Assembly (NCBI RefSeq): GCF_013201075.1
Contig: NZ_CP053708.1
Location: forward strand, 1,181,501-1,245,500
From: Lichenicola cladoniae
Lineage (GTDB): Bacteria > Pseudomonadota > Alphaproteobacteria > Acetobacterales > Acetobacteraceae
Reading direction: 5' to 3'
Length of the DNA stretch: 64,000 bases
A program made the position numbers and the translations under genes. Position 1 is the stretch's first letter; the number at the start of each line of letters is the position of its first letter. The notes under the pieces are model-generated. The model had not been told where the DNA came from. It saw nothing but the letters and a program-made list of their open reading frames with translations, and ran no database searches. Below, one piece after another: positions 36,937 to 46,696 of this stretch.

Positions 36937-37834
36937 CGATGGCAGTAATTTCCTCGACGGCATCCCGGATGCGCGTATGGGCATCGTCCCGAAGCGGCAG
37001 CACCGGCAGAGGAGGCGCCACGTCGCAAAGCCCCATCTGCCTGGCGATCACATAGACGACCCGGAGGCTACCGAACTCCCTGAACAGCGCCCACAAAGCC
37101 TGGAAGCTGCGGTCGATCCGGCGCACTTCGACCTCGTCGCCACTCTGCGCCGCACGGATCATCCTCAGCATCTCCCGCGGCAGGATACCTCCGGCGACGC
37201 TGTAGAACGCGTCGGCACCGGCCAGCATCGCATCCGCGGTGCCCCAGTCGCCGCTATAGCCTATCGCGATTGCACCGGCGGACTTTGCGCGCAGGTCGGA
37301 AAGCTCTGTCTCCACACTGACGTTTGCCGGCAACGGCATCTTCACTGCGCGGATGTTCGGAACGGTCGCAAGGCGTGACAGCAGGCTACCGGTAAACACG
37401 AAGCCGGTCGTACTTGGATTGTTGTAGATACAAAACGGCAGCGACGTAGCACCTGCGACCGTTGCGTAATGCTGGTAGATTTCTGCCTCGGTGAGCGGCG
37501 TGTAGGCGACCGGCGCCATGAACAGCGCGTCCGCGCCTTCCTCGGCGGCGTCACGAGCCAGAGACACCGCCGAATCGGTGCGAAGTGCGCCGACGCCGAC
37601 CATGAGCGGTATCCTGCCGCCGGTAATGTCCGATGCCGTCCTTATCGCGCGCCTGCGTTCTTCGCGCGTCAGATAGGCATAGATCCCGGTGCTGCCGAGC
37701 AGTCCGATCGAGTCGACATCGGCTGTGACAAGCCGTTCGATTATCCCGGCGAACGCGGATGCCTCTACATGTCCTTCGGCATCCGCCGGGGTCATCGGGA
37801 ATGCGCACAGCCCATGGAAAAGCGTCCTGGTCAT
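36929..37834 (-). CDS. Dihydrodipicolinate synthase (DapA)-family aldolase
   Basis: 301-residue TIM-barrel class I aldolase from ATG 37834. Family landmarks: GLLGSTGIYAYLTREERRRA (substrate loop), YNNPSTTGFVF (the YNxP motif) and the Schiff-base lysine region AVKMPLP. True DapA makes dihydrodipicolinate for lysine, but the sequence differs enough (GSTGIYAYL in place of GTTGE) that it is more likely a paralog acting on sugar acids or hydroxy-acids. The frame is open upstream to 38035 but not family-like there. Lies alone on the minus strand with BrkB upstream. Confidence 0.8.
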   Translation of the reverse strand: MTRTLFHGLCAFPMTPADAEGHVEASAFAGIIERLVTADVDSIGLLGSTGIYAYLTREERRRAIRTASDITGGRIPLMVGVGALRTDSAVSLARDAAEEGADALFMAPVAYTPLTEAEIYQHYATVAGATSLPFCIYNNPSTTGFVFTGSLLSRLATVPNIRAVKMPLPANVSVETELSDLRAKSAGAIAIGYSGDWGTADAMLAGADAFYSVAGGILPREMLRMIRAAQSGDEVEVRRIDRSFQALWALFREFGSLRVVYVIARQMGLCDVAPPLPVLPLRDDAHTRIRDAVEEITAIAG

Positions 37835-37946
37835 CGGGATCCAGTCGTTCGCGACATTCGAAACAGGTCCAGACGTAGAGGGAACAGGCTGCTTTTCAAA
37901 ATCCGGAAGTGTTAGAGCAGTGATAGCGCGTGTCGGCATCGCCGCT

Positions 37947-38825
37947 TCAGGACGCCGGAGTACTCGTTGTAGGCCCGGCCTCGATCGCCGCGGGGCTGCC
38001 GTGATGGGCGGCCCAGGCGCGGGTGAATTCCGCACCGAGCAGGAAGATCTGCGCGGAGTAGTAGACCCACAGCAGCACGATCACGAGCGCCCCGGCGGCG
38101 CCGTAGGACGAGGCGACCTGGCTGCTGCCGATATAGAGGCCGATGATCGTCTTGCCGACGGTGAACAGGAACGCAGTGGCGACCGCGCCGACGCCGACAT
38201 CGTGCCACGTGGTCGGCTTGTCCGGCAGGATCTTGTAGATCGCCGCGAACAGCACGGTGATCAGCCCGAACGAGATCAGGAAGTTCAGCGCCCTGAACAA
38301 CAGGTCGATGTCCGGCAGCACGCTCTGCAGCATGTGCCCGAACGCGGTGACCGCCGCGCTGACCGCCAGCGACACCATCAGCAGGAAGCCGAGTGCGGCC
38401 ACCAGTCCGAGGCTGACCGCGCGTGCACGGACAAGTCGCGAGACGGTCGAGGTGGTCGGTTCCGCTTTCCAGATCCGGTTGAGCCCGCTCTGCATTTCAC
38501 CGAATACGCCCGAAGCGGTGAGCAGCAGCGCCCCGAAGCCGAGGATGGTGCCGACCGTGCCACTCTTCTTGTTGCTGGCCGAGGCGACCATGGTCTGGAT
38601 TGCCTCCGCCCCGTCATGTCCCATCATGCCCTGCAACTGCCCGACGATGGCGCCGCGTGCGGCTTCCTCACCGTAGACCAGGCCGGCGATGCTGATGACG
38701 ATGACCAGCACGGGCGCGATCGAGAACACGGTGTAGTAGGCGATCGCCGCGCCTCGCGAGAGGGCGTCGTCCTCGATGTAGCCGTTCACCGTGTCCTTCA
38801 GCAGCTTCCAGGCCAGTGCCAGCAT
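37947..38825 (-). CDS. YihY/BrkB family inner-membrane protein
   Basis: About 292 residues with six or seven membrane helices and the YihY core (GAAIAYYTVFSIAPVLVIVI, then GALVIVLLWVYYSAQIFLLG). The first cytoplasmic helix (NGYIEDDALSRG) is conserved. Related to what was once called ribonuclease BN, but now known only as a membrane family, with no proven catalysis. Start at ATG 38825 preferred (GGGGA upstream) over GTG 38852. Confidence 0.85.
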   Translation of the reverse strand: MLALAWKLLKDTVNGYIEDDALSRGAAIAYYTVFSIAPVLVIVISIAGLVYGEEAARGAIVGQLQGMMGHDGAEAIQTMVASASNKKSGTVGTILGFGALLLTASGVFGEMQSGLNRIWKAEPTTSTVSRLVRARAVSLGLVAALGFLLMVSLAVSAAVTAFGHMLQSVLPDIDLLFRALNFLISFGLITVLFAAIYKILPDKPTTWHDVGVGAVATAFLFTVGKTIIGLYIGSSQVASSYGAAGALVIVLLWVYYSAQIFLLGAEFTRAWAAHHGSPAAIEAGPTTSTPAS

Positions 38826-38897
38826 TGCCGTGTTCCCCGCGCTTTGAGCCACGCAAACGGGATGTCGACACCAGGGTTGCGAAACCGGATCGACCTG

Positions 38898-40280
38898 TCA
38901 GGCCGCGGCGAGACCGTCTGAAATGATGTGGCCGAGGGTCAGCGTCGAGCCGGACGCCGACAAGGCCGGTGCGAAGCCCTGCGCGTCCCAGCCCAGCATC
39001 GCGATGCGGTTGGCTGGCGTGGAGACCGCGTAGCTGTTGATCGCGACCTTCACCGTGTCACGCGCCGCCGCAGCAGGCATGGCGGTCGCATAGAGATAGT
39101 CGCCGGTGCGTCGTGCATACGGCGTGCTGCCATCGAACTGGTTGGACCGGGCGATCACGCCGGCCAGCCTCGCCCGCGGGATCTCGCCGATCGAGATGCC
39201 GCCGTCAAAACGCATGAACGAGGCGAGGTTTTCGGCGCTGACCGGGCCGGCCGGAAGACCGTCGCCGAAGGTGGTGTGCGACAGCAGCCCGATCTCCGCA
39301 TCGGCCGCCACACGGACCCAGCCGGCAGCGCGCAACACGCTGGCGTCGAGGCCCAGTGCGTGCGGCAGATGTCCCAGCACGGCGCGATCCGCCGGTTGCA
39401 GGTTCTGCCGCCGCTGGTCCGCGACCAGACGCTGCATGGGCGGATCCTGTGGCGATTTAGTGTCCAGCACGACGTCCCGTACGGACATGACCGGGCCGCT
39501 TGCCTGGAAGCGGACGGTGACCACCTGGAACGCGTTCGACCACGCCCCGCTGTGGAGATGCAGGCCTTGTCCCAGCTTCTGCGAAAAGCGCAGGTGATCG
39601 TGCGACCCGTGCAGCAGGAACGCGCCGGAGAGGTGCGGCAGCACGGTCCGGTCCGCCAGGAATCCGGCATGTACCAGCGCCACCGGCAGGTCGGCATCGC
39701 CGAACAACGCGGGCAACCGGTTCGCCGCATAGGCTTCCGGGTCGGGCACCCCGTAGGCCGCACGATACTGCGGCGGATACAGCGCCAGCACCGGCGTCCC
39801 GAGTGCGGCGAACGTGACCTTCCGGCCCGCGACGGTGACGGTCATCGATGCGGGACCGTACGGACGCCCATCGCGGGGATCGACGATGTCGGTCAGCACC
39901 GTGGCGCCGGCCTGGGTGATCCGTGCCGCGAACTCGCGCGGGTCGAACAGGTCGCTGTCGTGGTTGCCGATGGTGACGATGGTGGGTGCGATCCCGGCGA
40001 AGGCGCGGATCAAAGCCAGGTCGATGCGACCGTCGTTGCGGCGGCTGACCGCATTATTGTGCTCGAACACGTCGCCGTTCACGACGATTCGCACCTCGCC
40101 CCGGGCGCTCAGCGCGGCCTGGCGGATTGCTGCCAGCAGGCGAGACGACCAGGCATAGCCCGAGTGCAGGTCGCCCATCAGGATCAGGGTGAGGTCGGCA
40201 TGACCGGCAGCACGTGCGGTGCCGGCAGCGAGGACCGTGCCTGCGCCGAGACAGGCGAGCCGCCGCCTGGTCAGCTTCAT
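38898..40280 (-). CDS. Exported metallophosphatase, 5'-nucleotidase family
   Basis: 460 residues. A Tat-like signal (MKLTRRRLACLGAGTVLAAG, cleaved near ARA-A) is followed by a calcineurin-type two-metal phosphoesterase domain: MGDLHSGY (D-x-H), VVNGDVFEH, IGNHDSDL (GNHD) and HGSHDH. The C-terminal part (residues about 300-460) looks like the substrate domain of 5'-nucleotidases. It should dephosphorylate nucleotides or similar esters in the periplasm. Its ATG overlaps the RppH stop (ATGA), so it is cotranslated with a nucleotide-handling Nudix enzyme. Confidence 0.85.
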   Translation of the reverse strand: MKLTRRRLACLGAGTVLAAGTARAAGHADLTLILMGDLHSGYAWSSRLLAAIRQAALSARGEVRIVVNGDVFEHNNAVSRRNDGRIDLALIRAFAGIAPTIVTIGNHDSDLFDPREFAARITQAGATVLTDIVDPRDGRPYGPASMTVTVAGRKVTFAALGTPVLALYPPQYRAAYGVPDPEAYAANRLPALFGDADLPVALVHAGFLADRTVLPHLSGAFLLHGSHDHLRFSQKLGQGLHLHSGAWSNAFQVVTVRFQASGPVMSVRDVVLDTKSPQDPPMQRLVADQRRQNLQPADRAVLGHLPHALGLDASVLRAAGWVRVAADAEIGLLSHTTFGDGLPAGPVSAENLASFMRFDGGISIGEIPRARLAGVIARSNQFDGSTPYARRTGDYLYATAMPAAAARDTVKVAINSYAVSTPANRIAMLGWDAQGFAPALSASGSTLTLGHIISDGLAAA

Positions 40281-40774
40281 CGGGCAGCGTACTGCGCGAA
40301 CGAGGTCGCCAGGATGCCGTAGATTGCCTTCTTGAAGCCGACCTCGAGCGTCGGCAGCGTGTCCAGGGACACCCACTTCCAGGCATCGAACTCGGGGTGC
40401 GGATCGAGGTCGAGCCGGATCTCGCGGTCGTCGCCCTTGAAGCGGAGCGCGAACCAGCGTTGCCGCTGGCCGCGGAACAGGCCGCGCAATGCCTTGCCCA
40501 TCAGCGCGGGCGGCAGGTCGTAGCTGAGCCAGTCCGGATGGAAGCCGAGGATCTCGGCGTTGTCGGTGCCGACCTCTTCCTTGAGTTCGCGCATCACCGC
40601 GACGGCCGGGTTCTCGTCCGCATCGATGCCGCCCTGGGGCAGCTGCCAGACGCCGGGCGAGCCCTCGGCGTTCGGAAGGTTGGCGCGGCGGGCGACCAGC
40701 ACCAGGCCGTCCCGGTTGAATAGGACCGCCCCGACATTGGGGCGATAGGGAAGGTGGGTAAAGTCATCGGTCAT
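40277..40774 (-). CDS. rppH: RNA pyrophosphohydrolase (Nudix), RppH
   Basis: 165 residues. The full Nudix box is GGIDADENPAVAVMRELKEE followed by VG, matching GX5EX7REUXEEXGU. The N-terminus LPYRPNVGAVLFNRDGLVLV and PGVWQLPQGGIDADE are typical of RppH, which removes pyrophosphate from the 5' end of mRNA to start decay. It overlaps by four bases both the deacetylase upstream (stop at 40771) and the phosphatase downstream. Confidence 0.93.
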   Translation of the reverse strand: MTDDFTHLPYRPNVGAVLFNRDGLVLVARRANLPNAEGSPGVWQLPQGGIDADENPAVAVMRELKEEVGTDNAEILGFHPDWLSYDLPPALMGKALRGLFRGQRQRWFALRFKGDDREIRLDLDPHPEFDAWKWVSLDTLPTLEVGFKKAIYGILATSFAQYAAR

Positions 40775-41868
40775 AGCGGTCGCTCTGGATTGGCTGGGAT
40801 CGGAAGGTGGGCCATGACCGGATGCACCCTGGACGCGTCGGCGCGCCTCCAGGCCAGCAGCGCGGTCACCGGAATCAGCGTGACGCCGCGATCGGCCAGA
40901 TGCCGGCTCCAGGCCTGCAGCCGCTCGATGGTGACCGGCCGCAGCGGACCGGCGATGCCGAGTGCGCTGCCCTGGGTCAGGGCGATCTGCTCGAGCCGGG
41001 ACAGCCGCGCCTCGATGTCGGCGGCATCAGGCTGATCGTCGATGGTGAGATCGGCATCGACCCGGTCGCGGACGGGCACGGCATCGCCCGTATGCACCCC
41101 GGTGCCGGCATCCACGTAGATCAGCCCACGCGCCGCAAGCGCCTTGGCCACCATCTCGAAGGCGCCGGCATTTGCGAACCGATCGCCACGCAGGCCGCTG
41201 AGGGCGTTGGTCACGCCGACATAGCCCTGCAGCCGCGATAGCGTCCATTGCAGCGCACGACGGTCCTGGTCGAGATCGATCGTGGTGCTGAGCGCCTGCG
41301 GACCCTCATCGTCGAGCGGGCTGCCGGCCGGTTCCATCGGCAGCGACAGCAGCGTCTCGTGCCCGGCCCGGCGGGCAGCATCGGCCAGGCTGCTCTGCCC
41401 AGCCTGGTCGAACGCCGGGGCGTAGGGGGAGAAGCCCAGCGAGACTGCGGCGGGCAAATCGTCGACCGCCGCGCGGCTGACGGCGTCGGACAGGCCCAGT
41501 CCTTCGACCAGGACCGCCACGACCGCGCCATGCGCGGGCAGGCCGGGGTGTGCGGCATAGACATCGGCCGGCCTGCGTCCGTCCGCGGCGATGCGAGGCA
41601 GCATGCGTCCGTTGAAATCGGGCGCCGGTTCGAGCAGGGCAGGGTCGGGGGCGGCCAGCGCGACCGTGACCGCAACCGGCTGCGGAGCGGCCGCCAGCGG
41701 AATGGCCGGTATGATCGCAGTCGCCAGGATCGGCTTCAGCGTCGGGACCGGCCTGGCCACTGGGTGCATACCAGGCGGCCCCATGACCTGGAGGAGCAAA
41801 GCTCCGCCCCCGCCCAGGACCAGGATTGTCGCCCAGACCCCGACCAGTACGCGACCGGCCGGGTGCAT
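40771..41868 (-). CDS. Divergent polysaccharide deacetylase family protein
   Basis: 365 residues with one N-terminal membrane segment (VWATILVLGGGGALLLQVMG) and a Pro/Ala-rich linker. The deacetylase-like barrel begins VVAVLVEGLGLSDAVSRAAV and continues AVSLGFSPYAPAFDQ, ETLLSLPMEPAGSP and VYVDAGTG-type strands (LIYVDAGTGVHTGDAVPVRD). This is the YibQ-type divergent deacetylase family encoded with CtpA and EnvC in many proteobacteria. Probably periplasmic and involved in peptidoglycan maintenance; catalytic activity unproven. Confidence 0.85.
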   Translation of the reverse strand: MHPAGRVLVGVWATILVLGGGGALLLQVMGPPGMHPVARPVPTLKPILATAIIPAIPLAAAPQPVAVTVALAAPDPALLEPAPDFNGRMLPRIAADGRRPADVYAAHPGLPAHGAVVAVLVEGLGLSDAVSRAAVDDLPAAVSLGFSPYAPAFDQAGQSSLADAARRAGHETLLSLPMEPAGSPLDDEGPQALSTTIDLDQDRRALQWTLSRLQGYVGVTNALSGLRGDRFANAGAFEMVAKALAARGLIYVDAGTGVHTGDAVPVRDRVDADLTIDDQPDAADIEARLSRLEQIALTQGSALGIAGPLRPVTIERLQAWSRHLADRGVTLIPVTALLAWRRADASRVHPVMAHLPIPANPERPL

Positions 41869-41869
41869 G

Positions 41870-43333
41870 TTACGGCGAACCGGTCGGCGGCGTCTTGGCC
41901 GGAACAGTGGCTGGCGCGTCGGCCACCGCGAGGGTCGGCTTGCCCGCCATGGCGTTGACCACTTTCAGGCCCTGCTGGAGCTGGAAGTCGGTCGCCGGCT
42001 TGGTCGGGTCGAAGGCCGGCCAATTGACGGGCGGCGCGTCGGGGATCGACTTGGCAATCGCCGGCAGGTCGGTGCGCGGCTGTGCCGGCACCTGGGTGCC
42101 GCCCTCGTTCTTGATGATGTGGGCGAGGTCACCTTCGCGCAGCATGAACTTGCTGTCGTCCTCCCGACTATCGCGAACCTTGATGTCGGGGGTGATGCCG
42201 AGACCCTGGATCGAGCGGCCGGACGGCGTGTAGTAGCGCGCCGTAGTCAGGCGGATGGCGCCGTTGTCACCGGCCAGCGGGATGACGGTCTGCACCGAAC
42301 CCTTGCCGAACGACCGCGTGCCGACGGTGACCGAGCGGCGATGATCCTGCAATGCGCCGGCGACGATCTCGCTGGCGGACGCCGACCCCTCGTTGATCAG
42401 CACCACCAGCGGCAACCCGCCGGTGATGTCGGTGCCGTGCGCGTTCATGCGCTGGCTGTCCTCGGGATGGCGGGCACGGGTGGAGACGACCTCGCCGGAC
42501 GTGATGAAGTCGTCGCAGACCCCGACCGCCTGGTCGAGCAACCCGCCCGGATCGTTGCGTAGATCCAGGATCACGCCGTCGAGCTTGCCGCCGGCCTGTT
42601 TCTTGAGCTTCTCGAAGCCGGTGCGCAGCCCCGACTCGGTATCCTCGTCGAACGAGGCCATGCGGATGTAGGCGACCTTTCCATACAGCGCGGTCCGGAT
42701 CACCTGGATGTGGATGATCTCGCGGGTCATGGTGACGTCGTACGGCTTGTCCTTGCCGGGCCGCTTGATGGTCAGGGTGATCTTGGTCGCCGGCGCACCG
42801 CGCATGCGATCGACCGCGTCGTTCAGGTCGACACCGTCCAGGCTCTTGCCGTTGATCGAGATGATGTAGTCGCCGGTCTTCATCCCGGCCCGGAAGGCGG
42901 GCGTGCCGTCCATCGGCGTGATCACCTTGATCAGCCCGGCATCGGACGAGACTTCGAGGCCGAGACCGCCGAACTGGCCCTTGGTCTGCACCTGCATGTC
43001 GGTGAACTGCTTGGCGGTCATGTAGGAGCTGTGCGGATCGAGCCCGGTCAGCATGCCGTTCAGCGCATTGTTGATCAGGTCGCGGTCGGTCACCGGCGAG
43101 ACGTAATCCGCGCGCACGCGCTCGAACACGTCGCCGAACAGGGTCAGCAACCGATAGGTCTCGGCGTGCCCGGTCGGGTTGGAAGCCGAGCTCGATCCCG
43201 CCTTCTGGTCCACTTCCTGCGCCAGCGCGGTGCCGAACGACACCTGGCTGTTTGCAAGCCGGCCGATTTCCGGCCCCGCCAGGGCACCGACCAGGAAGGC
43301 GGTACCGAGCAGCAGGCCATTTCGCAACGTCAT
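41870..43333 (-). CDS. ctpA: C-terminal processing peptidase CtpA, S41 family
   Basis: 487 residues from ATG 43333. Leader MTLRNGLLLGTAFLVGALAG, then a PDZ domain (FGGLGLEVSSDAGLIKVITP to GDYIISINGKSLDG) and the S41 catalytic core with Ser in NEGSASASEIVAGALQDH and Lys in GTRSFGKGSVQTV. It cleaves periplasmic proteins, typically cell-wall hydrolases, from the C-terminus. Ends one base before the deacetylase start, in the same operon. Confidence 0.93.
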   Translation of the reverse strand: MTLRNGLLLGTAFLVGALAGPEIGRLANSQVSFGTALAQEVDQKAGSSSASNPTGHAETYRLLTLFGDVFERVRADYVSPVTDRDLINNALNGMLTGLDPHSSYMTAKQFTDMQVQTKGQFGGLGLEVSSDAGLIKVITPMDGTPAFRAGMKTGDYIISINGKSLDGVDLNDAVDRMRGAPATKITLTIKRPGKDKPYDVTMTREIIHIQVIRTALYGKVAYIRMASFDEDTESGLRTGFEKLKKQAGGKLDGVILDLRNDPGGLLDQAVGVCDDFITSGEVVSTRARHPEDSQRMNAHGTDITGGLPLVVLINEGSASASEIVAGALQDHRRSVTVGTRSFGKGSVQTVIPLAGDNGAIRLTTARYYTPSGRSIQGLGITPDIKVRDSREDDSKFMLREGDLAHIIKNEGGTQVPAQPRTDLPAIAKSIPDAPPVNWPAFDPTKPATDFQLQQGLKVVNAMAGKPTLAVADAPATVPAKTPPTGSP

Positions 43334-43503
43334 TCGGTGTCGTCTCCTGGAATAGACAGAGAAGAAGGTGGTTCGAGGCCTGAGCCGCAAGGCTTCCGTA
43401 GATCGGTGGGCGATCGGACAGCCATTATGGCCGCGTCACCCGTTCCGGCACCTTTCGACCACATTACACTTAACGCCGGCTTACAAAAACCGGCTCGGCA
43501 CAC

Positions 43504-44928
43504 TTAATGGCCGGCCTGCAGGAACCGGCTCGGGTCGATCGTTGCGTCACCGTGCCGGAGCTGCACATAGAGTCCGGAGGATGCGCCTGCGGAGCCCGCC
43601 GCCGGCATCCTGCCGATTGCAGCACCACGTGCCAGCGACTGGCCGATCGCCACGTCGAGCCGATCCAGCCCGGCCAGCACGAACCGGTACTGGTGGCCGC
43701 AATCCAGGATCAGCATGCGGCCGTACGATCGGAACGGACCGGCGAAATCGACCCGGCCGGCACACGGCGCGGTGACGGTCGCCAGCGAGGGCGGGGCGTA
43801 GGTGATGCCGGCGGCTTTGCCGCCATCGGTCCGGTCGCCGAAGGAATGCACCACCCGCCCGGCGACCAGGCTGGCACCCGAGCCCGTCGCCCCGGCGGAT
43901 TGCTCCTGCAATCCCGGGCCCGCAGGCACCGCCAGGCTCGCCGCACTCGCGCGGGCCTCCGTGGCATCGTCGGGGCGGCGTGCCGCTTCCGCCTGCGCGG
44001 CCTGTTGCTGGAAGCGCGCCTGCGCCGTTTTCTCGGCAGCCTCGATCCGTGCCACCGCATCGCCGAGCGTCGCTGCCTTGGCCGCGGCGTCCGCCGCCGA
44101 ACGGGCCGCGCGGTCGGCGGCCGCGCTCGATGCGAGCTGCACCGCCTGGGCGGCCTGGGCTTTTGCCGCCACCTGCACCTGCTGCTCGGCCTGATGACGT
44201 TGCAGCGCCGAGAGCCGCGCCTGCTCCTGGTCGAGCTGCACGCCCAGCGCCGTCAGCCTTGCCTGCTCCTGGCGCAGGACCCGGGCGCGCCGTTCGAGCT
44301 CCCCGCCCAGGCCGCGCAGCACCATGAGCCCGGTCATCGCGTCGTCCGGACTGACCGGTGCGCCCAGCAAGGTCTCCGACGGATACAGCGACAGCCGCTC
44401 GATCACCGGCAGCAGCGGCGCCAGGGCCGCGGCATCGGCGGCGAGCGCACGCCGGGCCACGTCGGCCTCGCCATCGAGTGCGGCGATCCGGTCCGATGCG
44501 GCCGCGGCATTGCGTTCGGTATCCTGCACCCGAGATGCGGCGGCGACGGTCGCGTCGGACAGCGCAGTCGCATGGGCATGGTCCTGCTCCGCCCGCAGCC
44601 TGGCCGCGGCAAGGCGGGCCGTCGCCTGGCTTGCAAGTCCCTTTGCCGCGAGCCGCTGCGCCGAGAGCGCCTGCCGCTGCGCCTGCAGGCGCCGCTGCTC
44701 CACGGACCGGTCCCGCCGCGACGCATGGTGCGACGCCGGTTGCGGCGCGGCGTGGCGATGCACCCTCTGGTCCGGCGGGCGCGCCACGGACATGGACGGC
44801 GCGACCAGCACCAGCATCCCGGCCACCAGGATCCGCCGCAGGCGCATCACGGGCGCCGGCCCGGGATCGATCGGGCTCGGCCGGCGTGCAGCGAGGCAGG
44901 GGGAGCCGGTGCCCGAAGCGTTGTTCAT
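43504..44928 (-). CDS. EnvC-like murein hydrolase activator with degenerate LytM domain
   Basis: 474 residues. Signal region (RILVAGMLVLVAPSMSVARP), then about 250 residues of Ala/Gln/Arg-rich coiled coil, then a C-terminal LytM/M23-type domain (VHSFGDRTDGGKAAGITYAP to GLYVQLRHGDATIDPSRFL). The zinc ligands are missing: the HxxxD motif reads AAGITYA and the HxH reads LYVQLRHG. It should therefore activate amidases, as EnvC does, rather than cut peptidoglycan. Encoded 170 bp upstream of ctpA in the same direction. Confidence 0.87.
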   Translation of the reverse strand: MNNASGTGSPCLAARRPSPIDPGPAPVMRLRRILVAGMLVLVAPSMSVARPPDQRVHRHAAPQPASHHASRRDRSVEQRRLQAQRQALSAQRLAAKGLASQATARLAAARLRAEQDHAHATALSDATVAAASRVQDTERNAAAASDRIAALDGEADVARRALAADAAALAPLLPVIERLSLYPSETLLGAPVSPDDAMTGLMVLRGLGGELERRARVLRQEQARLTALGVQLDQEQARLSALQRHQAEQQVQVAAKAQAAQAVQLASSAAADRAARSAADAAAKAATLGDAVARIEAAEKTAQARFQQQAAQAEAARRPDDATEARASAASLAVPAGPGLQEQSAGATGSGASLVAGRVVHSFGDRTDGGKAAGITYAPPSLATVTAPCAGRVDFAGPFRSYGRMLILDCGHQYRFVLAGLDRLDVAIGQSLARGAAIGRMPAAGSAGASSGLYVQLRHGDATIDPSRFLQAGH

Positions 44929-44989
44929 GCGCGGCGGCTCACCAGCATCGGGTATCCGGCCGAACTGTCCCCCTTCGCCGGATGACGCT

Positions 44990-46534
44990 CTAGCCGCCGG
45001 CGATCAGCGACTGCCCGGTCATCGCCAGCGGCTGCTCGAGCCCCATCAGCGCCAGGATAGTCGGCGCCAGATCGGCGAGCCGTCCGTCGGCCAGCGTCGA
45101 GTTCACCCGGCCGCTCAGCACCAGCGGCACCGCGTTCAGCGTGTGCGCGGTGTGCGGCTCGCCGGTGACCGGGTCGCGCATCATCTCGCAGTTGCCATGG
45201 TCCGCGGTGGCAAGCAGCACACCGCCTTGTGCATCGACCGCCGCGACAAGGCGGCCGAGCCCGGCATCGACGGTCTCCACCGCCTTGATCGCCGCCTGCA
45301 GGTTGCCGGTATGCCCGACCATGTCCGGGTTGGCGTAGTTCAGCACGATCAGGTCGTACTGGCCGGTCCCGATCGCCGCGACCGCCTTGTCGGTCAGTTC
45401 CGGCGCCGACATTTCCGGCTGCAAATCGTAGGTCGCGACCTTCGGCGAGGGCACCATGATGCGGTCCTCGCCCGGCAGCAGCGCCTCGCGGCCGCCATTC
45501 AGGAAGTAGGTGACGTGCGGGAATTTCTCGGTCTCGGCCATGCGCAGCTGGCGTCGTCCCGCCCTGGCCACGACTTCGCCGAGCAGGTCCTCGAGGTTCT
45601 GCGGCGCGAACAGCACGCCGAGCCGGTCGGCCAGGTCGTCGCTGTAGCGGGTCATGGCGACCACGCCGGCCAGTTGCGGCGGCGTCTCGCGGGGAAAGCC
45701 CGAGAATTCGACGTCCAGGATCGCGTTCATCAGCTGCCGGATCCGGTCGGCGCGGAAGTTGAACGAGACGATGCCGTCGCCGTCCTGCATGCCGTCATAG
45801 CCGTGCAGCACGGTCGGCGGGACGAACTCGTCGGTAATGCCCGACGCATAGGCGGCTTCGAGCACCTGGTCCGGATCCTGGTCGCGCGGCCCGTGTGCGG
45901 ACACGATGGCGTTGTAGGCCATCTGCACGCGCTCCCAGCGCTTGTCCCGGTCCATCGCATAGTAGCGACCGGAGATCGTCGCGAGCTGAACCTGCGGCGG
46001 CAAGGAGCGGCGCAGTTCCGCTACGTCGGCACGCGCCGACTGCGGCGGCGTATCGCGGCCGTCGGTGAAGATGTGGAACGCCACCGGCACGCCGGCATCG
46101 ACCAGGATGTGGGCAAGGGCGGCCGCGTGCGTCTGGTGCGAATGCACGCCGCCCGGCGATACCAGCCCCATCAGATGCGCGGTGCCGCCGGTCTCGTGCA
46201 GCGATGCGATCAGGGCGCGGAGGGCAGGTGCCTGCGCCAGCGACCCATCCTCGACCGCCATGGTGATACGCGGCAGCTCCTGCATCACCACCCGGCCGGC
46301 GCCGATATTGAGGTGGCCCACCTCGGAGTTGCCCATCTGGCCGAGCGGCAGCCCGACATCGTGCCCGCACGTCCGCAGGAACGAGCGTGGCCCCTGTGCC
46401 CAGAGCCGGTCGAAGTTGGGTGTCTCGGCCTGGGCCACCGCATTCTCGGTGCTGTCCTCGCGCCAGCCGAAGCCGTCGAGAATCACCAGCATCACGGGGC
46501 GCCTGGCCTGGCGGGTCGGGATGGTGGCTGGCAT
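44990..46534 (-). CDS. gpmI: 2,3-bisphosphoglycerate-independent phosphoglycerate mutase
   Basis: 514 residues, normal for GpmI, the manganese-dependent enzyme that interconverts 3- and 2-phosphoglycerate in glycolysis. Metal-binding landmarks: VMLVILDGFGWRED, the catalytic Ser in MGNSEVGHLNIGAG, GVHSHQTH, FTDGRDTPP, and the C-terminal ATADHGNCE and EPHTAHT. Lies 61 bp upstream of the EnvC-like gene in the same direction, a widespread proteobacterial order. Confidence 0.95.
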   Translation of the reverse strand: MPATIPTRQARRPVMLVILDGFGWREDSTENAVAQAETPNFDRLWAQGPRSFLRTCGHDVGLPLGQMGNSEVGHLNIGAGRVVMQELPRITMAVEDGSLAQAPALRALIASLHETGGTAHLMGLVSPGGVHSHQTHAAALAHILVDAGVPVAFHIFTDGRDTPPQSARADVAELRRSLPPQVQLATISGRYYAMDRDKRWERVQMAYNAIVSAHGPRDQDPDQVLEAAYASGITDEFVPPTVLHGYDGMQDGDGIVSFNFRADRIRQLMNAILDVEFSGFPRETPPQLAGVVAMTRYSDDLADRLGVLFAPQNLEDLLGEVVARAGRRQLRMAETEKFPHVTYFLNGGREALLPGEDRIMVPSPKVATYDLQPEMSAPELTDKAVAAIGTGQYDLIVLNYANPDMVGHTGNLQAAIKAVETVDAGLGRLVAAVDAQGGVLLATADHGNCEMMRDPVTGEPHTAHTLNAVPLVLSGRVNSTLADGRLADLAPTILALMGLEQPLAMTGQSLIAGG

Positions 46535-46696
46535 CGATATCTCCTCGGCCGGTCGAACGACAGGTCGGGAGCGATTGTGCCATCAAACTCCGAGGCTGCG
46601 AACCGTGCGGATCGCCGCAGCGGCCGCAGCCCCGGGAGCATACTGCCCGAACGATCGGTGTCAGGGACCGGATCGGGCAACCAGGGTCACGACGAT

